A DNA stretch of 64,000 nt from Tellurirhabdus bombi (GCF_021484805.1 NZ_CP090557.1:310001-374000), one strand, 5' to 3'. Positions 8,148 through 18,100 are shown, counted from the stretch's first letter. Notes: generated from the sequence alone by a model not told the origin. A program made the numbers and translations.

Positions 8148-11100
8148 TTAAAAAGCCAGATTCAGGCCGACCAACATGGATTTAGAAACTGGATATGCCC
8201 CTTCGTCCACACCAATATGGCGGTCGTTGCCCGTTCCTCCTGAATCACGCAGGTTAACTTCTGGATCCAGACCGGAGTATTTCGTCGCGGTGAATAAGTT
8301 TTGACCCTGTACGTAAACCATTGCGTTGCTTAGGCCTAAACGCGACATCAATCCTTTTGGCAGGTTATACGATAGCTGGATATTTTTCACCCGCAGGTAC
8401 GAGCCTGGCTCCAGGTAGTACGTTGATGGGTTGGAACTGATATTGTCGTTCGAACGAAGCTGCGGCAGCTTGGCGTCGGTTTTGCCGGGGCGCCATGAAT
8501 CTTCCAGCATGCGGCGGCTACGATTACCGGCGAACGTCTGGAAATCAGTCCAGTACCGGTTGTAGTTGAAAATCTGGTTACCGTATACACCCTGGCCGAA
8601 AATCGTCAGGTTAAAGTTTTTGTAACCTACATTCAGATTTAGGCCGTAAGCAAATTTCGGGTGTGGATTGCCGATCACCTGACGGTCGCTGGCGTTGATG
8701 ATGCCGTCCTTGTTAAGATCGCGGAAATGGAACTGCCCCGCTTTGTTGTTCAAGCCCCCGCCAAACTGCACCGGTGCCTGCGCCGCTTCTTCGTCTGTCT
8801 GGAAAATACCATCAATGACATACCCAAAGAAAGACGAGATTGGATAACCCTGCTGCGTCACCGTCATGGCCGGAATCCGTGGCGTGAAGCCGAAATACTG
8901 GGTGGATGGGTTTCCATCCGTGCGCGTTACCAGATTACGGTAGGTTGAGATATTGGCCCCAACGCTATAAGTAAAGTCCCCATTCATCAGGGCTCCGTTG
9001 TGGTTCAGGCCCAACTCGACACCACGGTTCCGGAACGACGCAATGTTCTGGAACGGGTTGGTCGCCTGACCTTGCGTATACTGCACCTCAACCGGGAACA
9101 AAGCGTCGGAAGTCACCCGATTGAACCAGTCGAATGTTACGTCCAGTTTACCTTTGAACAAGGAAGCATCCACCCCAAAGTCTACCGACGTTGTAGTTTC
9201 CCACTTGGCGTTGGCGTTACCAAATTGCTGTAATTCGTATCCCTGAATAGATGAAGTCCGCGACCCATTTAAGTCATAGAAAGCCGTGGTTGGGCTTGTT
9301 CCGTAAATCAGATAGGAGTTGTAGTTACCAATTTCCTGATTACCCGTTTGGCCGTAAGCAGCCCGCAATTTTATGTCATTTACCCAGGTAACTGGTTTTA
9401 AGAAGTTTTCCTGCGAAATACGCCAGCCCACGGACACCGCCGGGAAGTAAGCCACCCGATTTACTTTGGCAAAACGCGACGAACGGTCACGGCGAATGGT
9501 TCCATCAATCAGATACTTGTCAAATAAAGAAAAGCTGGCTTTCGCAAATTCCGACGCTAATCGCCAGTCAGAACCGCCACCGCTGTTAGTCTGCGTACCA
9601 GCATTACCGGCATCCAGGTAGCGATTGTACAGATCATCGTTAGCAAATTTGCTCCGATCAGCCCGGAAAAACTCAAAATTGTTTTTGATGGCTTCCGTAC
9701 CGACCAACAAGTTATAGCGAATGTCGGAATTGATTTCGCCGTTGTATGCCAGTGTGTTATACCAGGTCCAGTTGTAACTGAACTCATTCCGGGCAAACAT
9801 AGAGTTGGCAGTGGCAGCCTCCGACGACTCAATATCACGGGGTGTATAGGCGCGAATGTTATAAATGTTGTAATCAACCCCAAAGCTAGTTTTAGCGGTC
9901 AGGTTTTTCAGGATGTCAACCTCGGCGTAAGCATTGCCGAAAAGTCGCATTTCTTTTCCCACGTTGTCTTTGTTGCGATACAGGAGGGCAACCGGGTTAC
10001 GGGCATTATCGAGGTCACCGCCTTTAGTTCCGGCAAAATTACCCGCAACGTCATACACAGGAATGATGGGCTGAATCCGATACGCGAAAGAAACAGCATT
10101 ACTTTCGTTGTTATTGGCTGTAATACTCTGAGTAGAATTACCCCCACCAACGCGTTCTCCGTAAGCAATCTGCAAGTTTTCTCCTACCCGAATGCGCTTT
10201 GATACGTTGAACTCCGTATTGGCCCGGATGGAATAGCGCTTATAGTATGTATACCGCATAATTCCCTCCTGATTGAAGTAATTCGCTGACATGGCATAGC
10301 GGCCATTTTCGTTGCCTCCTGATACACCAATCTGGTGGTTCTGAATCGGAGCCGAAGCGAAAATTTCGTCAAACCAGTTTGTCCCTTCTTTGTTGGCTTT
10401 GGTAATCAGCCATTGCGTTTTTTTGAAGTCAGAGCCGTCCACGTTTGTGGTGTAGTTCGCGTAGTTTCCGTTGGCATCTTTAGCCAACCGGGGATCGCCT
10501 TCCATTGCGCCATCCGGGAAAACATAATCGGGAATTACCGGTGTAGCTCCATTGCCAAACTGCGCGTGTTTCGGGTTGCCGTTAACCAGGTTACCCGCGT
10601 TCCGGCGCGACTCCCACACTAAACTGGCGTATTCCTGGGTGTTCAGCAAGTCTGGGAATTTGCCGGGCCGCTGGGTGCCGTAGTAGGCATCATAGGTCAG
10701 TTTAGGCTTGCCTGACTTTCCTTTTTTTGTCGTAATGATTACCACCCCATTCCCGGCCCGTGCTCCGTAAATAGAGGCTGCGGAGGCATCTTTCAAGACC
10801 TGTAGTGACTCAATATCGTTGGGATTCAGCGTATTCAGGTTTCCTTTGGTCGGAACGCCGTCAATTACGTAGAGCGGTGAGTTATCGTTGATGGTCCCAA
10901 ATCCGCGAATCCGCACCATAACGCCCCCGCCCGGTGAGTTATCATTGCCGATGGTCACCCCGGCTACGCGGCCTTGCAGAGCCTGCGCAACATTGGTAGC
11001 CGGAACCTTCAGCGCTTCCTTCATATCGACTGTGGCTACCGCTCCCGTTATGTCGCGCTTGGACTGGGCACCATAACCAGTTACGATTACTTCGGTCAAC

Positions 11101-11423
11101 GTTTTTGTATCCGCTACCAGCGCAACCGCCAAATTCGTTCGGTTTCCCAAGGCTACCTCCTGGGTAACAAAGCCAATGGCCGATACCGTCAAAATGTCCC
11201 GCCCTGCCGGAACGTTTAATGTAAACTGACCGTCTGAACCCGTAGACGCGCCAATCTGAGTACCTTTTACGAGAATGTTGACTCCTGGCAGCGGACTTTT
11301 CTCCGCACCGTCCGATACACTCCCTGTAATTTTCCGATCCTGTGCCCAGGCTGATAAAGCTAACAGCCATGTCAACATGGCTACGCCTCCTGCACGAGTT
11401 AATACGCAGTAATAATACTTCAT
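8148..11423 (-). CDS. SusC/RagA family TonB-linked outer-membrane transporter
   Basis: A 1091-residue TonB-dependent transporter, the channel partner of the SusD-like protein. After a signal peptide (to about residue 27) comes a carboxypeptidase-regulatory-like domain (ITGSVSDGAEKSPLPGVNILVKG), then the plug with TEVIVTGYGAQSKRDITGAVA, GRVAGVTI and DASAASIYGARAGNGVVIITTKKG, all diagnostic of the family, followed by the long beta barrel ending in an aromatic strand (LVGLNLAF). It is the first gene of the pair; the 222 bases upstream are AT-rich and probably hold its promoter, but I saw no full consensus match. Confidence 0.95.
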   Translation of the reverse strand: MKYYYCVLTRAGGVAMLTWLLALSAWAQDRKITGSVSDGAEKSPLPGVNILVKGTQIGASTGSDGQFTLNVPAGRDILTVSAIGFVTQEVALGNRTNLAVALVADTKTLTEVIVTGYGAQSKRDITGAVATVDMKEALKVPATNVAQALQGRVAGVTIGNDNSPGGGVMVRIRGFGTINDNSPLYVIDGVPTKGNLNTLNPNDIESLQVLKDASAASIYGARAGNGVVIITTKKGKSGKPKLTYDAYYGTQRPGKFPDLLNTQEYASLVWESRRNAGNLVNGNPKHAQFGNGATPVIPDYVFPDGAMEGDPRLAKDANGNYANYTTNVDGSDFKKTQWLITKANKEGTNWFDEIFASAPIQNHQIGVSGGNENGRYAMSANYFNQEGIMRYTYYKRYSIRANTEFNVSKRIRVGENLQIAYGERVGGGNSTQSITANNNESNAVSFAYRIQPIIPVYDVAGNFAGTKGGDLDNARNPVALLYRNKDNVGKEMRLFGNAYAEVDILKNLTAKTSFGVDYNIYNIRAYTPRDIESSEAATANSMFARNEFSYNWTWYNTLAYNGEINSDIRYNLLVGTEAIKNNFEFFRADRSKFANDDLYNRYLDAGNAGTQTNSGGGSDWRLASEFAKASFSLFDKYLIDGTIRRDRSSRFAKVNRVAYFPAVSVGWRISQENFLKPVTWVNDIKLRAAYGQTGNQEIGNYNSYLIYGTSPTTAFYDLNGSRTSSIQGYELQQFGNANAKWETTTSVDFGVDASLFKGKLDVTFDWFNRVTSDALFPVEVQYTQGQATNPFQNIASFRNRGVELGLNHNGALMNGDFTYSVGANISTYRNLVTRTDGNPSTQYFGFTPRIPAMTVTQQGYPISSFFGYVIDGIFQTDEEAAQAPVQFGGGLNNKAGQFHFRDLNKDGIINASDRQVIGNPHPKFAYGLNLNVGYKNFNLTIFGQGVYGNQIFNYNRYWTDFQTFAGNRSRRMLEDSWRPGKTDAKLPQLRSNDNISSNPSTYYLEPGSYLRVKNIQLSYNLPKGLMSRLGLSNAMVYVQGQNLFTATKYSGLDPEVNLRDSGGTGNDRHIGVDEGAYPVSKSMLVGLNLAF

Positions 11424-11581
11424 AATGTAAAGAGGAGTTAAGGGTTTTTAGGATACAAACTCAAATACCAGTATTTATTGAGTGTAAATACTTATTTATT
11501 TTAAAGCAAGATAGAATTCTAAATTTATAAATGTAAAATTTTTAGCAAAATATTTATATTTCATAGATCACTGTAAAACAA

Positions 11582-11614
11582 AAAAGGCTACAGCCATAAT
11601 GGCTGTAGCCTTTT
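11582..11614 (-). terminator. Terminator of the phosphohexose mutase gene
   Basis: A 15-bp perfect stem (11582-11596 and 11600-11614) with a 3-base loop; on the reverse strand it ends in a U-run. It lies just after the mutase stop and before the susC upstream region. Confidence 0.85.
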
Positions 11615-11645
11615 AGTTAATAGTACGTTAACTACTACATAGGGC

Positions 11646-13400
11646 TTATAAACCCAAATCAGCAGCTACTTTCTGTACCTTCTCTTTCAATTGAGTATAT
11701 ACTGCATCAAAATCCTCCTTGTTAGACAAAGGCTCGCTAACGCCCACGTAGAACTTGATTTTCGGCTCCGTACCGGAAGGACGCGCTGAAATTTTCGATC
11801 CGTCTGCCGTGAAGAACTGCAATACGTTGGATGATTCGATACCTAATTTTCCAGATTCAATGGCTGTCGTTTCGCCCGTTTGGAGATTTTTGCGGGTCAA
11901 GGCCTTATAATCATCAACCCGAACCACCGCCGAACCAGCAATTTCCTTCGGCGGATTGCTGCGGAAATCAGCCATCATCTGCTGAATTTCTTCTGCCCCG
12001 CTTTTACCTTTCTTGGTAATGGAGACTAGTCCTTCGTAGTAGAAGCCATATTCCTGATACATTTCCATTAACAAGTCGAACAGGCTCAGCCCTTTGTCTT
12101 TGGCGTAAGCAGTCAGTTCAGCAATCATGGCGCAGGAAGCAATTGCATCTTTATCGCGAACGAAATCACCGATCAGATACCCGTAGCTTTCTTCACCACC
12201 GCCAATAAACTGCTGCTGCCCTTCCAGCTCACGAATAACTTGTGCGATGTATTTAAAGCCCGTCAGCGTGTTGTAGCACGTAACGCCATATGTTTCGCAC
12301 ATTTTATCGATGAGATCCGTGGTCACAATCGTCTTGGCAACAAATTCCTTACCCGTCAGTTTCCCGGCATCTTTCCAGGCCCGAAGCAGGTAATAGATAA
12401 TCAGGCTGGCCATCTGGTTGCCGTTCAGCAACTCAAAATTACCGTGGTGGTTCCGCGCTCCGGCACCAACGCGGTCGGCATCGGGGTCGGTCGCCATGAC
12501 CAGATCCGCGTTGATGGCTTCGGCTTTTTCCAACGCCAGACGCATGGCATCGCGCTCTTCGGGGTTCGGGTAAACCACCGTTGGGAAATTACCGTCGGGC
12601 GTAGCCTGTTCCTCAACGATAGAAACCTGCTCAAAACCCAGCGCTTTCAGCACGCGCGGCACCAGCGTAATACCTGTTCCGTGAATCGGTGTATAAACAA
12701 TGTTCAGGTCTTTCTGCCGGGCAATTACGTCTGGATTGACGGCATTTGATTTGATCCGCTCGACGTATACCGAATCGATTTCCTCCAGAATTTCGTGAAT
12801 CTTCGACGGATCGCCTTCAAACTTGACGTCGTCAATCGACGTAATTTTGTTGACTTCGGTAATGATGTTTTTGTCGTGTGGCGCTACCACCTGACCACCG
12901 TCGTTCCAGTACGCTTTGTAGCCGTTATATTCCGGCGGGTTGTGCGAAGCAGTCACCACGATACCGCTCTGGCAACCCAGCTGACGGATGGCAAATGACA
13001 ATTCCGGCGTTGGCCGCAGTTCGGAGAACAGATAAACCTCAATGCCGTTGGCCGAGAAAATATTGGCGGCGATCCGGGCAAATTCCGGGCTCATCCGGCG
13101 GCTATCGTGCGCAATGGCTACTTTGATGGCTTCGCCCGTAAACGCCTGATTCAGGTAGTTGGCCAATCCCTGCGTGGCTGCACCGACCGTATAGCGGTTC
13201 ATGCGGTTGGAACCAATGCCAATGAGGCCCCGCAATCCACCGGTTCCAAACTCCAGATCCTTGTAGAAAGAATCAATTAGTTCTGTTGACTCGTTACCAT
13301 CAATTAATTTTTGAATCGCCGCTTTGGTATCAGCATCGTAATTACCGTTTAGCCAACGGTCTATTTTTTCTTGCGTAGAGGAGTCAATCGCAGTAGACAT
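11646..13400 (-). CDS. Phospho-sugar mutase (phosphoglucomutase/phosphomannomutase)
   Basis: A 584-residue alpha-D-phosphohexomutase that interconverts hexose 1- and 6-phosphates. All four signature sites are intact: the catalytic phosphoserine in TASHNPPEYNG (Ser152), the metal-binding DPDADR (305-310), the sugar-specificity loop GGEESYG (about 400), and the phosphate-binding SGTEPK near the C-terminus. Length and the N-terminal FGTGGLRG motif fit the PgcA-like long branch. It is a single-gene unit with its own promoter and terminator. Glucose versus mannose preference cannot be decided from sequence. Confidence 0.9.
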   Translation of the reverse strand: MSTAIDSSTQEKIDRWLNGNYDADTKAAIQKLIDGNESTELIDSFYKDLEFGTGGLRGLIGIGSNRMNRYTVGAATQGLANYLNQAFTGEAIKVAIAHDSRRMSPEFARIAANIFSANGIEVYLFSELRPTPELSFAIRQLGCQSGIVVTASHNPPEYNGYKAYWNDGGQVVAPHDKNIITEVNKITSIDDVKFEGDPSKIHEILEEIDSVYVERIKSNAVNPDVIARQKDLNIVYTPIHGTGITLVPRVLKALGFEQVSIVEEQATPDGNFPTVVYPNPEERDAMRLALEKAEAINADLVMATDPDADRVGAGARNHHGNFELLNGNQMASLIIYYLLRAWKDAGKLTGKEFVAKTIVTTDLIDKMCETYGVTCYNTLTGFKYIAQVIRELEGQQQFIGGGEESYGYLIGDFVRDKDAIASCAMIAELTAYAKDKGLSLFDLLMEMYQEYGFYYEGLVSITKKGKSGAEEIQQMMADFRSNPPKEIAGSAVVRVDDYKALTRKNLQTGETTAIESGKLGIESSNVLQFFTADGSKISARPSGTEPKIKFYVGVSEPLSNKEDFDAVYTQLKEKVQKVAADLGL

Positions 13401-13431
13401 ACGAAAAATGATTTGCGTTTAATATGTTCGC

Positions 13432-13462
13432 CAAAGTTACATTCTTCTTTCAGGTTGCCAAA
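13432..13462 (-). promoter_or_regulatory. Promoter of the phosphohexose mutase gene
   Basis: On the reverse strand TTTG (13462-13459), a 19-base spacer, and TAACTTTG (13439-13432) match the Bacteroidota primary-sigma consensus exactly. The predicted transcript would start about 25 bases before the ATG. Confidence 0.75.
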
Positions 13463-13589
13463 TCCAATAAATAAGGAAGTATAGCTATTCTTTTAAGACA
13501 GAAAATATTTATCGAATAACAATAAATTTTTATTGCTAAGCTAAAGTATTTTGTTCTACTTTGCTAGTACGAATAATGCCTCTACCCTT

Positions 13590-14291
13590 ATGAAAACCAG
13601 CCGTCTGATCAATTTTCTACGAAACGTTTTTTCAGGATTGTATTACCTGACCATCGGTGCCACACTCGCCCTTCTAGTCGTTCCTACTTTGCTTCATTGG
13701 GGCCAGAGCGAAAAGGAAGAGGGCAATGCCCGGTTTACCATCGACATACCTTACCGGGGTATTCTCCAGGCTGATGACCATTTTTCCCCTGGCAAATCCA
13801 GGCTACAGATTAGCGATCACCCAAGCGCTGACCTAACTGTACCAAACCAGCAGAATGAATACAATGTCGAGTTTCAGGTAAGCAGTTTTCAGGAGTTCTT
13901 GCAGCTTCCTCGCTTTGTTCAGGCCTTCGTGGTCTTCTTTTTTCTACTGACCGTGGGCGGCTTTCTACGGGTTACTTACCTACTTAGACGACTTTTCGAG
14001 GACTTTTCCGAAGGCGAGGTATTTAGCGTTATTCAGATAAAGCGGATCAAAACGCTGGGCTGGACGCTGGTTGGTCTGTTTCTGCTCAGTAGTGTCTTTA
14101 CCAATGTCAACCATTACTACCTCACTCGCTATCTTGAAGAACACAATTACGAGGTTTTCATGCCCATCGGCATTCCATTCGTTTTCCCGGATAACTGGCT
14201 TCTGCCGCTGACTGGCCTAATCCTGCTAGCCTTAAGCCATATTTTTCTGTATGGTCTTACGTTGCAACGCGAAACCGAGCTAACGATCTAA
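13590..14291 (+). CDS. DUF2975-family membrane protein
   Basis: A 233-residue integral membrane protein. The start is the Met at 13590 (MKTSRLINFLRNVF) because the paralogous next gene begins the same way; an upstream in-frame Met at 13551 overlaps the likely promoter (TTG at 13533, TACTTTG at 13557). There is one N-terminal membrane segment, an extracytoplasmic loop of about 70 residues, then three more segments (around FVVFFFLLTVGGFL, TLVGLFLLSS, LTGLILLALSHIFLYGL). DUF2975 proteins are usually paired with a small YozG-like XRE regulator, which is present two genes downstream. Function unknown. Confidence 0.75.
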   Translation: MKTSRLINFLRNVFSGLYYLTIGATLALLVVPTLLHWGQSEKEEGNARFTIDIPYRGILQADDHFSPGKSRLQISDHPSADLTVPNQQNEYNVEFQVSSFQEFLQLPRFVQAFVVFFFLLTVGGFLRVTYLLRRLFEDFSEGEVFSVIQIKRIKTLGWTLVGLFLLSSVFTNVNHYYLTRYLEEHNYEVFMPIGIPFVFPDNWLLPLTGLILLALSHIFLYGLTLQRETELTI

Positions 14292-14296
14292 ACGCC

Positions 14297-15001
14297 ATGA
14301 AGACCAATCGCCTAATCAACTTCTTGCACTACATTTTTCGGACTCTCTATGGGGCTAGCTTTTTTCTTGGCATTCTTTTTTTGATCATCATCAGCCCACT
14401 GTGGAGTGAGGGTCTCTGGCGTTGGAAGCTAAGTAAATACGTTCTGCCCACCAACGGTTCCCGAATCCTGCACGATTCAGCTGGCAGATCAAACGATATG
14501 GTTCCCTGGCTCACCCTTCGGGATAAGTCGAACAGTTTTCCGTATAAGCTTTTGCTCCAAGATGATACCTATACTTTACTGGATTCCAACAGCCATGTCA
14601 TCTGGGAAAAACCGGAAGACTCATTGCTACAGGAACCCGATAGCATCCAGCAATTGATCGCCAGCAGTTTGCTGATGTCAAAAAAGCAGCAAGAAGCGGA
14701 GATCGATTCTATCTTGCGCGTTGAACCAGAGATTTACATCGTACGAACGCCCAAGCGGTATTACAAACTGGAGCCTAATGCTTCATCTGGGTTTCAATTA
14801 CGGATGTCGAGTGGTAGCGTCCCTTTTCCGAATGATAGCAGAGCTGATTTTATGGATTGGGATATTGCGCCAAAGCCCTGGCAATACACGATTCAGCAAA
14901 TACCCAATGTTCTCGTGCACCGGGATGCCGAATTTTCCTCGGGTAAAGACTATTATTTACACTTCCGTTACCGGACCTGGCAAGAATTTAAAGCCAGCTG
15001 A
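14297..15001 (+). pseudogene. Truncated DUF2975 paralogue (C-terminal membrane half deleted)
   Basis: A 234-residue ORF beginning MKTNRLINFLHYIF, matching the N-terminus of the upstream DUF2975 gene, with one membrane segment and a longer periplasmic loop. It stops at TWQEFKAS, the point where the intact paralogue has SFQEF and enters its second membrane helix. Immediately past the stop, in another frame (14998-15027), lies LKEESELTI, the counterpart of the intact protein's last residues LQRETELTI; 15 bases are identical (14277-14291 and 15013-15027). The three C-terminal helices are therefore gone by internal deletion. A shortened, still-translated protein remains possible. Confidence 0.7.
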
Positions 15002-15036
15002 AAGAAGAAAGTGAGCTAACGATCTAACCACCGACC

Positions 15037-15267
15037 ATGCCCATAATTGTAAACGTTGATGTCATGATGGCCCGGCGAAAAATGTCGCTTACGGAATTAG
15101 CCGAAAAAGTTGGCATCACCCTGGCCAACTTGTCGATCCTGAAAACCGGAAAAGCCAAGGCCATCCGCTTCGAAACGCTGGAAGCCCTCTGCAAAGCCCT
15201 GAACTGCCAGCCGGGCGACCTGCTGGAATACGTTGAAGAGCCCGCCGAGCCGGTTGAGCAGGCATAA
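15037..15267 (+). CDS. YozG-like XRE-family transcriptional regulator
   Basis: A 76-residue helix-turn-helix protein consisting of little more than the Cro/C1-type domain: MARRKMSLTELAEKVGITLANLSILKTGKAKAIRFETLEALCKALNC in the middle, then an acidic tail. It follows the two DUF2975 genes by short gaps and should be cotranscribed. YozG-like regulators are commonly partnered with DUF2975 membrane proteins, so a membrane protein/regulator module is inferred; the target is unknown. Confidence 0.85.
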   Translation: MPIIVNVDVMMARRKMSLTELAEKVGITLANLSILKTGKAKAIRFETLEALCKALNCQPGDLLEYVEEPAEPVEQA

Positions 15268-15269
15268 AA

Positions 15270-16136
15270 CTATAAGATTAGGAAGGGAAGCCAGAAAACG
15301 CCGTCGCCAATCCAGCGGTAGCGGTTATTACGCAGAAAATAAGTTGGGTAGCGCTGGATGGTATACAACACGGCACTCATAATCCCTTCGATAACTGCCG
15401 CCCGCTGCGTAAAATGATCGTCTGCAAAAAGGAAAACTGCCAGCGTCAATAGCAGGACGATGCTCATCAAAATCCGCAACGTCGCATCGGTTCGCTCGGC
15501 CCCCCAGATGGTAGCCATCGAAAAACTGCTTTCTGGGTATTCGTAAAATTCCATGAGGGAAAAAAGAAGGATATTTTGCAGCGCAATCGCTAAAAAAGCA
15601 ACGCCTAACCCAATTTCTCCCCAACTAATTACTGGTTTCATTACCCAGGCACAGCCCCAGATGGCGGCGGCATAAACCACCCCGACAATCGGCTCTTTCC
15701 AGATCAGAGCTGGATGCAGGGCCGGCAAACGAGCCACGCCCCAGATGTATAACCCACAAATGATGGCTAAAATAACACCTAAAATAAGCACAGGTTTGGG
15801 CAGCCAGAATAGCAAAACAGCCGACACAACGACCAGCCCAATCAGAATGCGAACCAGCCAGTTTTTCAATAAGCCATGAAAGCGATGGCGCGGCGTCAGC
15901 GGACCCCGAGCGGGCTGGTACGTAGCCACATCCAGCAGCCGGTCGGCAGCATAAATAATGAAGACACAAAAAGCCAGTAAAAGAGGAATTGCCCAGGCTT
16001 CGGGCTGGTGTCCGTCGGGCAGGCGGGCCGCCATGCGGTGCGATACCACCGCCCCAAGCGCCACATCCAGACTCAGCCAGTGTGCCTGTAGAAGTCGTTC
16101 CTGTATTTTATAAATGATACTCATCTGTAAACTCAA
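15270..16136 (-). CDS. UbiA-like polytopic membrane protein
   Basis: A 288-residue protein with about eight or nine membrane helices. The segment IYAADRLLDVATYQPARGPLTPRHRFH near helix 2 resembles the first aspartate-rich motif of UbiA-type prenyltransferases (NDxxDxxxD), but only part of it is kept, and a second motif is weak (MEFYEYPESSFSMATIWG). It may be a diverged member that has lost or altered prenyltransferase activity. It is convergent with the XRE gene with only 2 bases between stops and no terminator visible. Confidence 0.5.
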   Translation of the reverse strand: MSLQMSIIYKIQERLLQAHWLSLDVALGAVVSHRMAARLPDGHQPEAWAIPLLLAFCVFIIYAADRLLDVATYQPARGPLTPRHRFHGLLKNWLVRILIGLVVVSAVLLFWLPKPVLILGVILAIICGLYIWGVARLPALHPALIWKEPIVGVVYAAAIWGCAWVMKPVISWGEIGLGVAFLAIALQNILLFSLMEFYEYPESSFSMATIWGAERTDATLRILMSIVLLLTLAVFLFADDHFTQRAAVIEGIMSAVLYTIQRYPTYFLRNNRYRWIGDGVFWLPFLIL

Positions 16137-16216
16137 ACTTCCGCCCGGTCGCCTCTACAGCTAATGTTCCTGAGGGAAGTCGTGTAATTCAATAACCAAT
16201 CCGGCCATTAATTGTC

Positions 16217-17050
16217 TTAAGCCGGTTCAAAAGCGAGTCGTGGCTCTTTGTATTCGGTAATGTTGATGACATCGCCAACGCGCAGAACACCCGTTACATC
16301 CGCAATGCAATTTTCCCCAAAATATATTTTCCCGTTGGCCCGTCGATAGGTTGCCAGCGTCTTTAGCGGCTCTTTTCCTTTTTCGCCCGTTGCCGGATCA
16401 ATGGTGGTTAGCACGCACCGGGCGCAGGGTTTTACGCCCCGAAACGCAATATCACCAATCGAAAACCGGCTCCAGGTATCTTCTTCGTGTGGTTGGCTGC
16501 CTTCAATAATCAGGTTGGGTCGGAAGCGGGTCATGCTTAATTCTTCCGGAATGCGGCGGTTCAATTCTTCGAGCGATGAAGCACCGATCATCAGATACGG
16601 ATATCCATCGGCAAAACTGACTACATCGCCCGGCTGGGCATAGTCTTGATCGGCAGTCCGATGTGTTGTCTCCGGCATCCGCACTAACCGACAGGGGAAC
16701 CCCAGCACGTGGCTAAACCACTGGTCGGCTTCGGCACTCACGACATTAGCAAGGATTGTATCGTCCCACACGGTCACCGATAAGATTTCGGTTGTCATTA
16801 GGTCGAGGGGCACTTCCAATGCATTGGCAGGCTCATTCCGGTGCCAGACGCGCAGCGATGAATCGGTGAGGGCCACATCAATGAGCGACATGGGAAAAAT
16901 CGTCCGTTGCGTCAGAAATTTACCTTCCGGGGTCACCAGCATCCAACGGCGGTCATAGCGAAACCCGCGTTCTTCAACAATGGCTTCCGACAGCGCGATT
17001 CCTCCCAGCGATTTGATGGGATAAATGCGAATTTCTTTTAGAACAGGCAT
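16217..17050 (-). CDS. MOSC domain protein with N-terminal beta-barrel domain
   Basis: A 277-residue protein. The N-terminal MOSC_N part has IYPIKSLGGIALSEA and GFRYDRRWMLVTPEGKFLTQR; the C-terminal MOSC domain has FRPNLIIEG and GVKPCARCVLTTIDPATGEKG, whose Cys is the expected molybdenum-cofactor ligand. Related proteins (YcbX, mARC) reduce N-hydroxylated compounds with molybdopterin cofactor. I use the Met at 17050 (MPVLKEIRIYPIKS) rather than the one nine codons earlier, since the family begins at the IYPIKSL strand. A single reverse-strand -7 match (17075-17082) lies upstream. Confidence 0.85.
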   Translation of the reverse strand: MPVLKEIRIYPIKSLGGIALSEAIVEERGFRYDRRWMLVTPEGKFLTQRTIFPMSLIDVALTDSSLRVWHRNEPANALEVPLDLMTTEILSVTVWDDTILANVVSAEADQWFSHVLGFPCRLVRMPETTHRTADQDYAQPGDVVSFADGYPYLMIGASSLEELNRRIPEELSMTRFRPNLIIEGSQPHEEDTWSRFSIGDIAFRGVKPCARCVLTTIDPATGEKGKEPLKTLATYRRANGKIYFGENCIADVTGVLRVGDVINITEYKEPRLAFEPA

Positions 17051-17101
17051 AAGTATGGTGGGATTTATCGGCAGCAAAGATAGGGGTTTGCGCGAAAAAT
17101 A

Positions 17102-18100
17102 TTAAAATTCCATGCGGGGCAGGGGGCTTACTTCCTGCGATGTAAAATCGCCTTTCAGGTACTTAAAATGAGCCGCCATCGCAATCATCGCCGCATTGTC
17201 GGTGCAGTATTCAAAGCGGGGGATATAGACGTTCCAACCTTGTTTTTCGCCCATTTCGGTCAGGGCTTTCCGCAAGCCGGAATTGGCCGATACACCCCCA
17301 GCCAGCGCAATTTCACGGATTCCGGTCTCCCGCGCCGCCCGCCGTAACTTGGTCAATAAAATCTGAACCAAGGTGTATTGAATGCTGGCACAAATATCAG
17401 CTAGATTTTCGTCAATAAAGGCGGGATTAAGCTTTGTCTGATCGCGCAGAAAATACAGAATTGCCGTTTTAATGCCACTAAATGAATAATCCAGGCCCGG
17501 CATTTCGACCAATGGAAACTTAAACGCGAGTGGGTTTCCCTGCTGCGCATACCGATCAATCAGGGGGCCGCCCGGATAGGGTAGATTCAGGAGCTTGGCC
17601 GTTTTGTCAAAGGCCTCCCCTACGGCATCATCGCCAGTCTGCCCAATGATTTCCATGCTCAGGTGATCGCGCACCAGCACAATCTGCGTATGTCCTCCGC
17701 TAACGGTCAGGCACAGAAACGGAAATTTAGGTTCGGGGGCTTCAATAAAATGCGCCAGCACGTGCGCCTGCATGTGGTTCACTTCAATCAGCGGAATGTC
17801 CAGCGCCAGTGCCAGCGCCTTGGCGAACGAGGCACCCACCAGCAGAGCGCCCAGCAAACCCGGCCCCCGCGTGAAAGCCACGGCACTTAGCGCGTTTTTT
17901 TGTATCTTTGCATCGGCCAATGCCTGTTCTACCACGGGTACAATTCGTTGCTGGTGCGCGCGCGAAGCCAATTCTGGCACAACACCGCCATACTGTTCAT
18001 GAACGAGTTGCGTAGCTACAACATTCGATTGGATTTTACCGTTAACACAAATAGCCGCCGATGTCTCATCGCAGGACGACTCAATTGCCAAAATAATCAT
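17102..18100 (-). CDS. tsaD: tRNA N6-adenosine threonylcarbamoyltransferase TsaD
   Basis: A 332-residue ASKHA-fold enzyme that transfers threonylcarbamoyl to A37 of tRNA. The N-terminus is IILAIESSCDETSAAI; the metal-binding HMQAHVLAHF gives the two conserved His; LCLTVSGGHTQIVLV and ALAGGVSANSGLR are the nucleotide-binding motifs; the C-terminus has CTDNAAMIAMA. I use the Met at 18100, which starts directly at the conserved first strand, rather than the one ten codons upstream. It is divergent from the TamB-like gene, an arrangement I recall as common in Bacteroidota. Confidence 0.95.
   Translation of the reverse strand: MIILAIESSCDETSAAICVNGKIQSNVVATQLVHEQYGGVVPELASRAHQQRIVPVVEQALADAKIQKNALSAVAFTRGPGLLGALLVGASFAKALALALDIPLIEVNHMQAHVLAHFIEAPEPKFPFLCLTVSGGHTQIVLVRDHLSMEIIGQTGDDAVGEAFDKTAKLLNLPYPGGPLIDRYAQQGNPLAFKFPLVEMPGLDYSFSGIKTAILYFLRDQTKLNPAFIDENLADICASIQYTLVQILLTKLRRAARETGIREIALAGGVSANSGLRKALTEMGEKQGWNVYIPRFEYCTDNAAMIAMAAHFKYLKGDFTSQEVSPLPRMEF

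Noticed and set aside
10942-11370. 142-codon reverse ORF inside susC
   Set aside because: It is in a shifted frame within the 1091-residue SusC-type gene and its composition is not protein-like.
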